Shown one piece after another: positions 19,060-30,500 of a DNA stretch of 64,000 nucleotides (its first letter is position 1; each line of letters starts with the position of its first letter). The stretch spans positions 310,001 through 374,000 of the forward strand of contig SAXG01000038.1 of the NCBI GenBank assembly GCA_012932865.1, read 5' to 3'. The notes beneath the pieces were generated by a model. That model saw only the letters and a program-made list of their open reading frames with translations. It ran no database searches and was not told the DNA's origin. This DNA comes from Amylostereum areolatum (Eukaryota > Basidiomycota > Agaricomycetes > Russulales > Stereaceae). Both the position numbers and the translations under genes were made by a program.

Positions 19060-20063
19060 TGCTCCAGATCTCACGCTCGTCCAGGCAGCCGCGCCGCGAA
19101 GCCTGGACATCCGAGCGCCTCGTTCGCGAACGGGCGCTCGCCCTCGGAGCCGCGATTGACATTTCCACGCGCCTATCATACACATCCCACCTCCAATCAT
19201 ACCTGACCTTCTGTAAGCTCCACAGCTTTGACATCGAACCCACCGCCGACACCCTGTCCTTCTATGTGGTCTTCATGGCCCAACACATCTCTCCCCGCTC
19301 AATCCCCGCATACCTATCAGGGATCTGCAACCAGCTTGAACCCCACTTCCCACATGTTCGCGCCACGCGCCGCAGCGCCCTTGTCACACGGACACTGGCA
19401 GGCTGCAACCGCCTCTATAACTCCCCAATCTCCCGCCGTGACGCCTTATCCCTCGACGACCTCGAGTTCACAATCCACCACTACCCAAACCCCACCCACG
19501 ACGACCGCCTCTTCCTCGCACTCATCACGGCAGGGTTCTTCGGGCTCCACCGCCTCGGTGAACTTGTCTGCAGTGACAACGGCGCCCTGCGCTCACACCG
19601 CAAGACGATCCGGAGGTCGAGCGTGGAGTTCCTAGACACCGCGTACTCATACCTCCTCCCAACACACAAGGCCGACCGATTTTTCGAGGGCAACAGGGTG
19701 GTCATCCCGAGACGTGACACGGAAGCCGTCGACCCCTACCAGCTTTTCCGCGCATACATCACCGGCCGTGACCGCTTTGCCACCCTCCTTCCCGAGCTGT
19801 GGGTCAGGCAGGACGGGACGGTCCCCACGCGCAGCTGGTTCATTAACCGCCTCGAGTCGCTCTTCCCCAACTCGAACATCGGCGGGCACTCCCTCCGTCC
19901 CGGAGGAGCCACCTTTTACGCCACTGAGGGCTACCCCGACGACCGTATCCAGGCCATCGGGCGCTGGAGCTCGGACGCATTCAAGCAGTACATCCGCAAG
20001 AACCCCGTCCTACTTCAAGCCCTCATCCACGCCCGCCGCGCTGCTGAGGGCACCGGGGCATAG
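19059..20063 (+). CDS. Ngaro tyrosine recombinase
   Basis: 334 residues, starting in the TGATG overlap with the polymerase stop, an arrangement that favours termination-reinitiation. An N-terminal SAM-like core-binding part (SYTSHLQSYLTFCKLH) is followed by the catalytic domain: Arg165 in GLHRLGEL, His277-x-x-Arg280 in GGHSLRPGGA, Trp in GRWSSDAF and nucleophile Tyr311 in KQYIRKNP. All key residues are present. The enzyme joins the circular element DNA to the chromosome by a 3'-phosphotyrosine intermediate. Confidence 0.92.
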   Translation: MLQISRSSRQPRREAWTSERLVRERALALGAAIDISTRLSYTSHLQSYLTFCKLHSFDIEPTADTLSFYVVFMAQHISPRSIPAYLSGICNQLEPHFPHVRATRRSALVTRTLAGCNRLYNSPISRRDALSLDDLEFTIHHYPNPTHDDRLFLALITAGFFGLHRLGELVCSDNGALRSHRKTIRRSSVEFLDTAYSYLLPTHKADRFFEGNRVVIPRRDTEAVDPYQLFRAYITGRDRFATLLPELWVRQDGTVPTRSWFINRLESLFPNSNIGGHSLRPGGATFYATEGYPDDRIQAIGRWSSDAFKQYIRKNPVLLQALIHARRAAEGTGA

Positions 20064-20130
20064 CGCTCGACATCCCACACTTTCACGCACCACCATCCTC
20101 CCTTCCTCCTCCTCAATTCTTACGCCTTTT

Positions 20131-20244
20131 ACGGTCTCGTCTCGCACGCAATCCATACATGCCCCTTCGGGGGCGGTTTCCCGTACCTCCCGCGTCGCAA
20201 GCTCCCGCCTCACGCTTAGGCCGCACGAAATCAAGCCTGATTCG
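20131..20244 (+). repeat. Ngaro B1 direct repeat
   Basis: Identical to B2 at 20818-20931. It directly abuts A2; the junction CTGATTCG/TCGGCTTG mimics the joined ends of the circular form. Confidence 0.85.
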
Positions 20245-20613
20245 TCGGCTTGAAAGGAGTTTCTCGGAGTCGAATCAGGCGTCGCTTTCGCACGGTGCCG
20301 TCCTCGCGTGGGCGACTGCTCCCGACGCCCGTCGGAGCCGCCACCTACTTGTTGGGATGCGCCCGCGGCTGCGCACGACCTGGCACCGGGAGCCCGCCTA
20401 GCCCGTAGCGGGATGCTACAGATGGGCTAGGTTTGGAAGTACCCGCTCGAGAGAGTACAAGAGTCGCTCGGGGGGCACCGCTGATGCCCCCAACTCTTGC
20501 CAGCACCTCGTCTCGCCAGGTCCGTCCCCATTTCGTCGCTTCGAACCGTTCCGCTGACGCCCTCCTCTCGCCAGAGTCTGCCTCGCCGCGTCGCCCACGC
20601 CGCTTTCGCTCTC
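20245..20613 (+). repeat. Ngaro A2 direct repeat
   Basis: Second copy of A. It is followed by 204 bp of unique spacer (20614-20817) before B2; the spacer has a T-rich run near 20785-20815. Confidence 0.85.
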
Positions 20614-20817
20614 CCGCCCACCGCATACCCTTGTTTGTTTCCGACCGGTTTCCCATACCACGCTTACCTACTCCGCGACCGTTACGATCTCCAGCGGAGG
20701 ATACCCACATGCTCTACGTATACACACGCCTCCGTACCGCATGAGCTCTCGCATTAACTACATTTACCGCCTGCTTTTGTAACCTTTTTTTTTTCTCTTC
20801 TCTTTTTCTCCCTTGTA

Positions 20818-20931
20818 ACGGTCTCGTCTCGCACGCAATCCATACATGCCCCTTCGGGGGCGGTTTCCCGTACCTCCCGCGTCGCAAGCTCCCGCCTCAC
20901 GCTTAGGCCGCACGAAATCAAGCCTGATTCG
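20818..20931 (+). repeat. Ngaro B2 direct repeat and right end
   Basis: Second copy of B, ending CTGATTCG at 20931. The flank resumes AGCAGCATATC. TCG is both the last triplet of B2 and the first of A1, so the empty site probably read ...TTAA-TCG-AGCAGC. Confidence 0.8.
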
Positions 20932-21029
20932 AGCAGCATATCATTTCCGTTCATGCTGTACATTATACAACCTCCTCCGGCTCCCTTTTCAGTTCGTCCT
21001 TCCCGACCTTCACCTCGAACGCCCAGTTC

Positions 21030-23089
21030 TGATCCATACCCGTGTGCAAAGGCAGGGCCTTCATGACCAAATCTAGAAACCATCCCGACCCCTCGATGGC
21101 AAGCATGATGAACCATACGACGCGCTATGCTGTCGTGGACTTGCGTCCGCAGGGGCTCTTCCAGGATGATGGGGATACGAGTGCTGTATTTGTGGGAAGT
21201 CGGACAGAAGGTTGAGCTGGAATGCCGTTTCTGAGTTCGTTTGGAGGACTCCTAGAGAGAAGGATGCGGGTCAGGAAGTGGTCTTGAAGCGCTAGGACGA
21301 GCGAGAACGTACCGATCCACCAATGGTGATGCCCGAACTTTGGCGAAGTTGCGAGCAGGAACATGAAGAAGGGCCAGCGCGAGGCCGTGTGGGATCCACG
21401 CACTACGTCATCGTAGTCAGGCACACCGTACGATACAGTGAGGGACGCTTACGAGGAGCCAAAACAGGGAAGTAGGTCGTGGTGGTAAGGATACCAATAC
21501 CAACGCCAATGACAATTTGGAAGCCAATCGGATGCCCACGGGAGTGCCCTCGTCCAGGGTGGTGAAAAGGACGAGACCGACGATGAGGAGGATCCAGGAT
21601 AGCCAGAGCTGCGGACGATGTTTGTGGGGTTTCTTGACCGAGACACTCGCGACAATACCTGCAGGGGCGAGGACGAACGCGAGCGCGCGCTGGTCCACGC
21701 CAGCTCTAATCAGGCGACGCGCCTTTGCACGCCTGGAAGTAAACTGGGTATATAATCTGTGGTGTGACGACGTTGGTCAGAAGAGGACAATGTGTAGGAA
21801 GATATCGCGTACATATGAGGCCCAGCATGGCGACCGGCATGAGAGATGTTTGGAGGTATCCGCCGACGCCGGTGATGGTAAACATGAGCGCGAAAGGGAC
21901 CTTTGGAACATGTGTTGGTAAAACGCTTTCGGAGGACGGGTCAGAGTACAGCACTTACGACTGGATGTTTGGGCCCGGTGGCCGCTGGCTTCATAAATGA
22001 GGAAAGAAGCGAGACCCACAAGGCCAAAGATGAGGAGAACCAGGACTCGAACCGAACTCCGCGAATGTTCGACGCCGATCCAAGTAAGGGCAATACAACA
22101 TGCCATGGTAGAGCCAATAACGAGCAGGTTGCCACTTCAAAAAACATGATGATGAGACGGGGAACGAGCGCTCGCAGCTATGCACATACATCCAGTCGAT
22201 GCGTTCCAGTTTTTCCTTGATCGTACCAGGGGGAGTGCGAACGCGCAGGGATAGAATCACAATCATGGCCGCGGCACCACAAATGGGCATGTTCATGTCT
22301 GTGGGCGGGATTGGTGAATGTTGAGACTAGGTAAACAGGGAATGGGACTAGCAGTCACGATTTTTCAGTATGGAGCGAGAATGCCAGGAAACAGCTGGTG
22401 CGTGTCACAGACAAAGGCCGAGCGGAGACTTACATTCCAATCAACCCGTTGAAAACATCACGTTCAAGCAGGGGGTCGAGGTCTGGGATTATGATTACCA
22501 TAGTCGACGCGATGCCGCCCCATCTGGGCCATGTACGGCTGTCGAGCAAGGTCAGCGCCTGATTATTCCAAGCTGGACGACACTCACTTCGGACAGCGAT
22601 CGAAAAGTTTATGCTGGACCCAGGCACCACACATCGCGCTTTCCGCAGCCATGATGGAAAGGGAATAAGTTGAGATGACCATTCGTCGACGAAAAACCTG
22701 TTGTGTGTCAAAGCGAGCGAATCTAAGACAGGAGGACAACGTACCTCAGCTAGGCTTCCGCTCAGCGGAATGAAGGCGGTGGCGGCGAGGATGTACGCGG
22801 ACCCAAGCCGTACAAACGTGTCTCCGGGAAGGTCGTTGGCGATTCGCGGAAGGACGGTCGACACAACGGACTTTCATGTCAGACAATCAGCACGAGTGCC
22901 AAAGTGAAGAGAAGGCATAGCCCACCAGCTCAAGGGCGGTGATCAACGTGACAACGTCGAAATGCCGATGCCCATAAAGACAAACCGAAAGTCGCGCCGG
23001 GGAGGGCTGCTATCTTCGAACGTGGCGGTCGTGTTTGATGGCGTAAGGACATCAACAGAGGGTTTGTCAATGTTCTGACTGGAGGTCAT
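21030..23089 (-). pseudogene. MFS drug/toxin-efflux-type transporter, decayed
   Basis: Starting at ATG 23089, a multi-exon 14-TM-type MFS gene can be followed: FRFVFMGIGIS, TLITALEL, STVLPRIANDLPGD, GGIASTMVIII...FNGLIGM, FALMFTITGVGGYLQT, YFQACKGASP, DQRALAFVLAPAG, then ITIGG near the end. Spliced consensus introns remain, but the frame is broken at least four times outside homopolymers: near 22952, 21707, 21524 and 21340. The conserved RTVQG segment reads SRTWPRW. It is therefore a pseudogene rather than one sequencing slip. The lineage exports small molecules across the plasma membrane. It lies next to the Ngaro insertion and the intact TauD gene. Confidence 0.75.
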
Positions 23090-23496
23090 AGACGTGGATT
23101 GCGATGCGACGAAAAGAGGCCGGGACGGGGGAGGGGGGGGTATTCGGAGGGCTGCCAGTGTTCACCTGCGAATCGGCGATGAGGCGGCGGACGACAAGAG
23201 GTGCTGAAGCGCGCCATCATAGGGGAGTAGATGCGAAACCCTGTCACGGTGATGAAGAATTCGGTCCTCTACGCATCTCAATTTTGAGGTAGAATGTGCA
23301 GACGTAGACCAAACGTAGACGTAGTCCATGAGCAGTGCTAATGAGCGCGCGTAAGATAGATGCGCCGCGGGCCGCGGCGCGGCTTCATCTTGGCTTCATC
23401 CGACTCTTGCTCTCACTCAGTCTGCGACTTGGCCGCGGCCACCACATCTTTACCGCCTCTCTTTCCCCGTCACCGCGTCGATTCGTCTGGCGAGTC

Positions 23497-26400
23497 ATGG
23501 ATCAAACTCAGCAGATGTCCCGCACGAAATCTGCCATAAACAACAACGACAAGCTATGGCCATTATTCAAACAAAGACTGAGCGCGGAGAAGTTAAAGGG
23601 AATGCCGGGGCAGTACCTAACTACTGCCCATCGATTCGATGTCTGGTTGAGCTCAGAGAAGGCATATTATACGCTTGCAAGGGCCCAGGTATGTCTCTAG
23701 CTTTCCTTCTCATGTTGTCTCCGCCTTGTGAGATGTCGCCCGCACGGATGACTGATTTATACACCCCAGATCGTCGACATTCTCGAGGTAATACCACGAC
23801 GACGTGTCCTATGGTTGTTGTTTTGACGTACAACCACGCCCGTTAGATCGCGTCGGACGCCGTATGCCGCAATTTTCCCGAGGTACTCGTCAACGGCGCG
23901 TTCGACATTTCGCGTTGTCCACCGGCCAACCATAGCATATTGGAGACAACCGTCAAAATCATCCGCACTGCTGGGCAGTTCTACAATATGTTTGTGGAGG
24001 ACGATCTAAGATGTGAGTCTGAAACCTCTAGTTCCCTAGCAATACTGACATGAACATCAGCGCGTTTGCGCGTTCTGCTCCTACGCTCTGGGGTTGATCG
24101 CAGGGTTCTCCCTCAGACCGGTTCTGCCAAACAATCTTCTGGTGAGTATATAAGACATTTTTCGTTGTATCATGGCTTATCCTCAATGGTCCTGCCACCC
24201 ATTAACACCAGGTTCCCCCGCCCCCATACCGCGTTCCGGGTCATCTTCGTCTGTGGCCAGTACCTACCCCGAGGCATCAAATCCTCTTTCTTCCCAGATT
24301 CTGAGCGCTCCTCCGACACGTCAAATGTCAGTTTCAGTTCCCACGTTTCCGACCAGTGCACCTTTACAACCAGCCGTTTGGGACACAAGCCCCAAGTTGT
24401 CCGTCTCTATCACAGATCAAACAACCTCGGTACCCATGGCAAACTTCACACAGGCAACACAAGAGCATCCAAACGCGTACACGACGGGAGGACCGAGCCC
24501 AGTCTCTGCCACTGCCTCGAATGTTCCTTCCCTGACTATTCGTCCTACCAATCTACCTTCAGGACTTTCATCCGTCTCAACCTCGCAGGTATCTGCTTCC
24601 ACGTCCCAGCCCGTACCAACGACATCTACCTCCGCTCCCATTGCCCTGACTCGTCCAACGTTTCCTCCTTCCACGAAGAAAGCAAAGGCAAAGGAGCCAA
24701 CGAAGAATTTCCTCGAAGCCGACCTTGACTGGTTCAGAAAGCAGAAGAGCTCGCAAAGCTCATCTCCCGTTGTCTCTTCCACCACACCCACGTTTTTCGC
24801 GACGGCGGCTCTACCCTCCCCTTCCGTTTCTTCTCCCTTGACGGCGTCTACATTCGTCACAATGCCTAGTCCTGTCTCTTTTACCCCATCCACCGCCACC
24901 ACCCCACCTCTGTCCACTACAACAATCTCAACGATGCCATCTTCCCCGCTATCTGCACCGCTCATCTCCGCCATCTCTATTCCTCCCTCCCAGGTCCCGC
25001 GCCCTTCTTGGACGTCAACGCCAATCCTGAAATCCTTTGACGACAGCCAGAAATCAAATGTAGGCCTATCTTCGGAGCCATCTACTTCCGTCGTACCGGC
25101 AGGTTCACTCGCAGGTGCTGCGCCTCCTTTCGTACCGCAAGCGCCTTCTGCATCTGACATCGCTGTTCCCTCTCCATCTCCGTCACAAGCGTCTCCTTCT
25201 CCCACCGATTTGCCACCTATGATTCCAACCCCTCCGCAGGCTGCGGCCAGTCCCCAGGGCGGACAGCAGACACCTTCCCCGATTGACCCTCCTTCACAAC
25301 TTATGGATGAGCCGTCAGTCTCCACCCTGTCACCGGTAGAGACTCCAACCATCACCCCCAAACCGGTACCTCCCATGTACACTCGCAATAGCCCTATCGA
25401 CTTCGTTGCTCAGGACGGTGACGAAGCGAAAAGGCAGCTCGTGCGACAGAATGGGTTATCAGAACCATCCGATGTTCCCTCAAACCTGGATGGGGCCATA
25501 GCTGCCCCTTTACATCCGGGAAATGTAGACGATATAGGGGCGCAGGATGTCGAGCCAATGCAGGTGGACGAGGAAGTCCAGCGTGGAGACGCAACAGAGG
25601 TCAATGAAAAGCCAGAAACGCAGACACCCTCGGCTTCGTTCACAACCGGGAGCGGGCGTGCCGATCGCGAGCCTTTGAATGCCATGACGCACTCGGAGGA
25701 TTTCTTGAACGATGCCGCTATGTCACAGATACAACCACACGCCTTTCCTGTTCTCGATATCGACGCGGAAGATACTGCGACATCCCTCAAGGTGGCTTCC
25801 GCGGTCCAACAGTCATCTAAGGAGTCATCCTCTGATGATTCGATGGCCGCTGACTCTTCGACAAATGTTCCGAGTCCAGCTCCTCTACCACCGAAGGTTG
25901 CATCATCTTCTCCGAAGCCCGTATCTCTCCAGCCCACACCCTCCGATTCTATGTTGGACCTCCCTGCTCAAACAACGGGCGACGAGCCGTCAGAGCCTAT
26001 ACGCTTCGGCCCTCCCAAGAGGAAGCCTGCGACAAAGGCGCGTGCCGCAAAGCCTCCACCCATTGTTCCCCCAACCCAGGACGTAGAAAAGACTACCATT
26101 AGACTTAGCCCGAAGCTGACTTTGGTCTACAGACGACCCTCACAGGAGTCGGCCACAGGACTACCGGAGGTTGTGACCCCCAAGAAAGGCGAGGCACGAA
26201 AACGGACACGGTCGCCTGGCTCAGACGACGTTCACGAGCGGGGTGGAATAACACGCAGCACCGCGGGACAGGCGTCGACATCATCGCAGGAGACGGTGAA
26301 GGACGCATCTCTTCCGCCCGTCATCAACCGTGCCGACGATGGTACTGACCAGCTTATAGAAGAGGAGGCACTTATAGAACCGTCACGGGAAGAGGATGAT

Positions 26401-27140
26401 CCATGGCCGGTCCTGGGTCGTGAGACGTGTGTCGTCGCCGTGGAGCGAGGACGCCCAGGCCCAGCGACGTTCGTATTGAAAGTACCGCTACAAGCGTCTC
26501 ATTGGGAGTTAGTCAAGATGTGGAAGACGGCTGGGACAAACAGAAGGTGCATTCCATCTACCGCTGCTCGTGATGATTCTGATTTGCTTGTTCAGGGATG
26601 TTACAAAGACGATGTGCGTCTCGTTGGCCTGCTACCGCTTTGACGAGCTCGATAATCTCCGACGGGAAGATCCTGGAGTCACTAAGGAGAGGCTCTATAC
26701 AGAGGTTAAACCTGTCTCATTCATGCACCACCCATTCACCTCGAATGTGTTGTCGTCCACCATGCATGAACTCACGTTCACCTTTCCGCCGACCTTCATG
26801 AAGGTAAGCGTGCACTCCCATGGTCATTCGGGAGGAACTTAACATTGGGTTCTTCCAGAGGAATCATAACCTCGTCGATCTTTCTACTTTCCTTCGGGAA
26901 GGTGCAAACGACGTGACGTTCACCCAGCGTTCAAATCTCGCCGACTACGTCTTTGTTGTGCTCGCGCACCATCCCACGCCCCGGCAACTCGAGCTGGTAG
27001 ACGCTCAACGTTCTCGCGAAACACGCTGGAGATCCGTTCTAGACCGTGCCGCGGCTCCCCTTCAGCCTCCAACCCCATGGTGGATTGAATTTATATCACG
27101 ACCATGGCCGGTGACCGAGCCCCTGCCCATGTCTGGGTGA
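23497..27140 (+). CDS. Long Ser/Pro/Thr-rich protein of unknown function
   Basis: Seven exons: 23497-23688, 23770-23787 (only 18 nt), 23847-24012, 24061-24141, 24212-26546, 26596-26803, 26859-27140. Phases close to 1093 residues. Residues 1-150 are a compact helical region (DKLWPLFKQRL, YYTLARAQIVDILEIAS, VKIIRTAGQFYNMF). About 155-880 is low-complexity Ser/Pro/Thr sequence with acidic and basic patches. About 880-1093 is again ordered (WPVLGRETCVVAV, LTFTFPPTFMKRN, YVFVVLAHHPTPRQLEL). The C-terminal part has a distant look of a PINIT-like fold, but I would not assign it. Disordered middle plus ordered ends suggests a nuclear or scaffold protein. Start chosen as the last ATG before the conserved-looking part; the frame is open upstream to 23335. 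Confidence 0.7.
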
Positions 27141-27513
27141 CCGGAAATCTCACTTCATCCAGAGTGGGCCTTAGCAGGCCGCACTGAATCGAACTTGATC
27201 GTTTGCGACTTCTTGTCTTTCAATGTTTCCTTGCTTTCTTGTTTATCGCATATCGCATATACTGTATACGTATTCTGTATATCCTGTGTACACTACGCTC
27301 TACTTACTCGACAGAAATGATGAATGTGGTTCTCCCCACTTCCATGGAATGGCTATACATAAGTCGTTTGAGTTTCGTTTGTGATGTTACATGTATCATG
27401 TGACTAGCGCTGGGGCGTGTCGGCGGCGTGCGCGCTACATACCCTGCTCTTTCAAGGACACACCAAGCAGAGACGACGCAGAGGAGCGTAGAAGCGCAGA
27501 AGGTCCTATAACT
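27141..27513. other. Intergenic region
   Basis: 3' flank of the Ser/Pro-rich gene and promoter side of XRN1. No gene seen. Confidence 0.5.
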
Positions 27514-30500
27514 ATGGGTGCGTTTCGTCTGCATCCACTTCGTAGCTCCCTCTCATCGTTGTCCTAGGCATCCCGAAGGCAGGTAGCATCCGTTTCGTGC
27601 GCTTGCGTGTCGCTGACAGCCTATACGCATAGTTTTTCAGATATATATCGTGCGTAAAATCCTTGTCGACGCGAATGTATTGTAACGACATGTTTCTCCA
27701 GGGAGCGGTATCCGTTAACGTCGCAGATCATTGAGGAGAATAAGATTCCAGAGTTCGGTGCGTGGCTATTGGTGTTACGAACTTACGGTGCGCTACATTG
27801 ATATACCTGCAGACAATCTCTACTTGGACTTCAACGGGATCATTCACTCATGTCTGCCATCGCTTTCACCTCTTCTCTCTCGTCATCCATCCACTCATGC
27901 GATCTCTTGTCCTTAGGCTCCCACCCCAACGATGCCGATGCCCATTTCCGTCTGTCCGAGGAGCAGATATTCACATCCATATTCGCCTATGTGGACCATC
28001 TATTCGGGAAGATCAAGCCGAAGAAACTATTCTTCATGGCGGTCGACGGTGTTGCGCCACGCGCCAAGATGAACCAACAGCGGAGTAGACGATTCCGCAC
28101 AGCAAAGGAGGCGCGGGAAGTGAGGGAGAAGGCGGAGAGGAAAGGGGAGAAGTTGCCGGATGAGAAGGCGTTCGACAGTAATTGCATTACTCCAGGTGCG
28201 TTTCCTCGCTTGAGTCTACCTCTCACATTCGCCTGACCCATTTATGAAGGCACGCTTTTCATGGCGAAGCTCTCGGAGCAGCTGCGTTATTTTGTCAACA
28301 AGAAGATATCAGAGGACGCCAACTGGCGCGAGGTGCAAGTCGTGCTGTCCGGACACGAGGTCCCAGGCGAGGGAGAGCACAAGATCATGGAGTACATTCG
28401 CTTGTCCAAGGCGCAGCCTGACTACAACCCTAATGTCCGACACTGCCTGTATGGGTTGGACGCCGACTTGATCATGCTCGGACTGTTGAGTCACGATCCC
28501 CACTTCTGTTTGATGCGGGAAGAAGTCAAGTTCGGACCTGCGTCGAAGAAGAAGACACACGGAGGGTGCGTGCTTTCTTCGGGTTTCGCATCGATATGCT
28601 AACCCTTGGCTAGGCTGGAGACGATCAACTTTTACCTCTTACATCTGTCGTTGATGCGAGAGTATCTGGACCTGGAGTTTCGCGAGGTTGGGAGGATACT
28701 ACCATTCGACTACAATCTTGAGCACATCATCGACGATTTCGTCGTTCTTGCCGTCTTCATTGGCAACGACTTTTTACCACACCTTCCCGACCTCCACATC
28801 CACGAGAATGCTCTCGAGAAACTTTTCGAGGTTTACATGAAGGTGCTACCTTCACTAGGCAAGTAAACATCCTTTTCGACAAGCTTTTATGCTGACCCTT
28901 ACAAGGTGGATATCTGAACAACGGCGGTGTCATCGATGTGAAACGACTACAGGTCATATTGGATCATATGGCCGAATGGGAGAAGGAGGTGTTCCAGAAA
29001 GAGTACGCGGACCTGAACTGGTATAAGGGCAAGCAATCGAAACATTTGAAGGAGATGGAGCGGGGTCAGCAGAAGTCTCAGCTTGGTGCGTATCTATCCT
29101 CTCTTCTTTTCCTAACGACGCCGACGCCTAAAACATCCCCAGCATTGACACCTCCGCAACGGAAGATCTTTGACAAGGTGAAGACGTTCGTATTGGACCA
29201 TCGAGGATCACTCTCCTCGACGCACCTCCGTGATGCACGTCTGGCCATGCCCAACACATTCTCGGCACGGGAGCGCAAATTTATTGGGGAGTTGGCGGAT
29301 GATCTACACTTGGAGCTTATGTGGGACGAGTTCGACGAGTATGATCAGAATTTGGTCACCTTCAGGTTTCCGGGAACGCTGGAGGAGCCTCTGTCGGCTG
29401 ATGGGGAGGGCGAAGAGGGCGATTCTGACGAGTGGGAGGACGATGAAGAAAGCCGAGCTGCGGTCGACCGGGTTTTGGGGAAGTACAACAAGGCGAAGGT
29501 GATGAACGACGCGGACGATGGGGACTTCGACACTCGCTACGAAAGATCAATCATGGAAAAGATGGACGAATGGAAGAGAGGCTACTACAAGGTGCGTGCA
29601 GGGTGGTAGAGATTTCCGAACTTATATTGATCTTTGCGTAGGGGAAACTGGAGATCGACTATGATAACCCTGAGGAAATGGGCCCCCTTATTTATCGTTG
29701 GGTGGAGGGTTTGCAGTGGGTGATGTATTATTATTACAGTGGTGTCGCCTCGTGGAGTTGGTTCTACAACTACCACTATGCACCACGTATCTCTGGCGAG
29801 TAATGGTTTCTCATATCAGAGATCCGGCTAACGCTAGTTGCGCAGATTTGAAGGGCATCGATCAGATGTCTTTCTCATTCAACCTGGGAAAGCCGTTTAG
29901 ACCTTACGAACAACTAATGGGCGTCATGCCCGCGGCAAGTCAAGACCTCATCCCGTCGGCATACCAGGTAGATATCTCCAGCCCAATCTTCATTGTCCGA
30001 AGTTGCTCACCTCCGGTTCAGGACTTAATGCACAATAGCGAGTCGCCTATCCTCGACTTCTACCCTGCCGAATTCGAGGCCGACCTGAACGGAAAGAAGC
30101 AAGACTGGGAGGCCGTTGTCAAAATTCCCTTCATAGAAGAGGACAGACTGTTGCGCGCTATGGGATGTATGTGATTTCCTTTGCTTTTGGTGAACAGATT
30201 CATCTCTAACTGTTTTCATAGCCCGTGAGCATCGTCTCACACGGGAGGAACAAAAGCGAAATACCTTTGGCACGAGCTTCCAGTTCAAGTATAACTCCGG
30301 TGAACCTACAACATATCCTTCATCGCTTCCCGGCTTCTTCCCCGCACTACAACGATGCACATGCATTACGGAGCCCTTCAACCTGCCCACGCTCGACGGG
30401 CTGCACCTCATCAAAGGCCTTTGCGATGGGGTTCGCTTAGGATCGGAAGCATTGGCCGGCTTCCCATCTCTGAAGACACTGCCGCATACCGCTACGCTGG

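Larger units (their letters stand above)
15385..20931 (+). mobile_element. Ngaro-type tyrosine-recombinase retrotransposon, complete-looking
   Basis: A 5547-bp element with split direct repeats in the order A1, ORFs, B1, A2, B2. A copies are at 15385-15753 and 20245-20613 (369 bp, one mismatch seen); B copies are at 20131-20244 and 20818-20931 (114 bp, identical by eye). Between them lie gag, RT/RNase H and a tyrosine recombinase, all open. Split direct repeats plus a recombinase instead of a DDE integrase, with no methyltransferase domain seen, fit the Ngaro group known from basidiomycetes. Such elements integrate a circular cDNA and leave no target repeat; none is seen here. Confidence 0.9.

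Noticed and set aside
24417..25388. 323-residue minus-strand ORF inside the Ser/Pro-rich gene
   Set aside because: Complement of low-complexity coding sequence; the plus strand has consistent splice sites and ordered ends.
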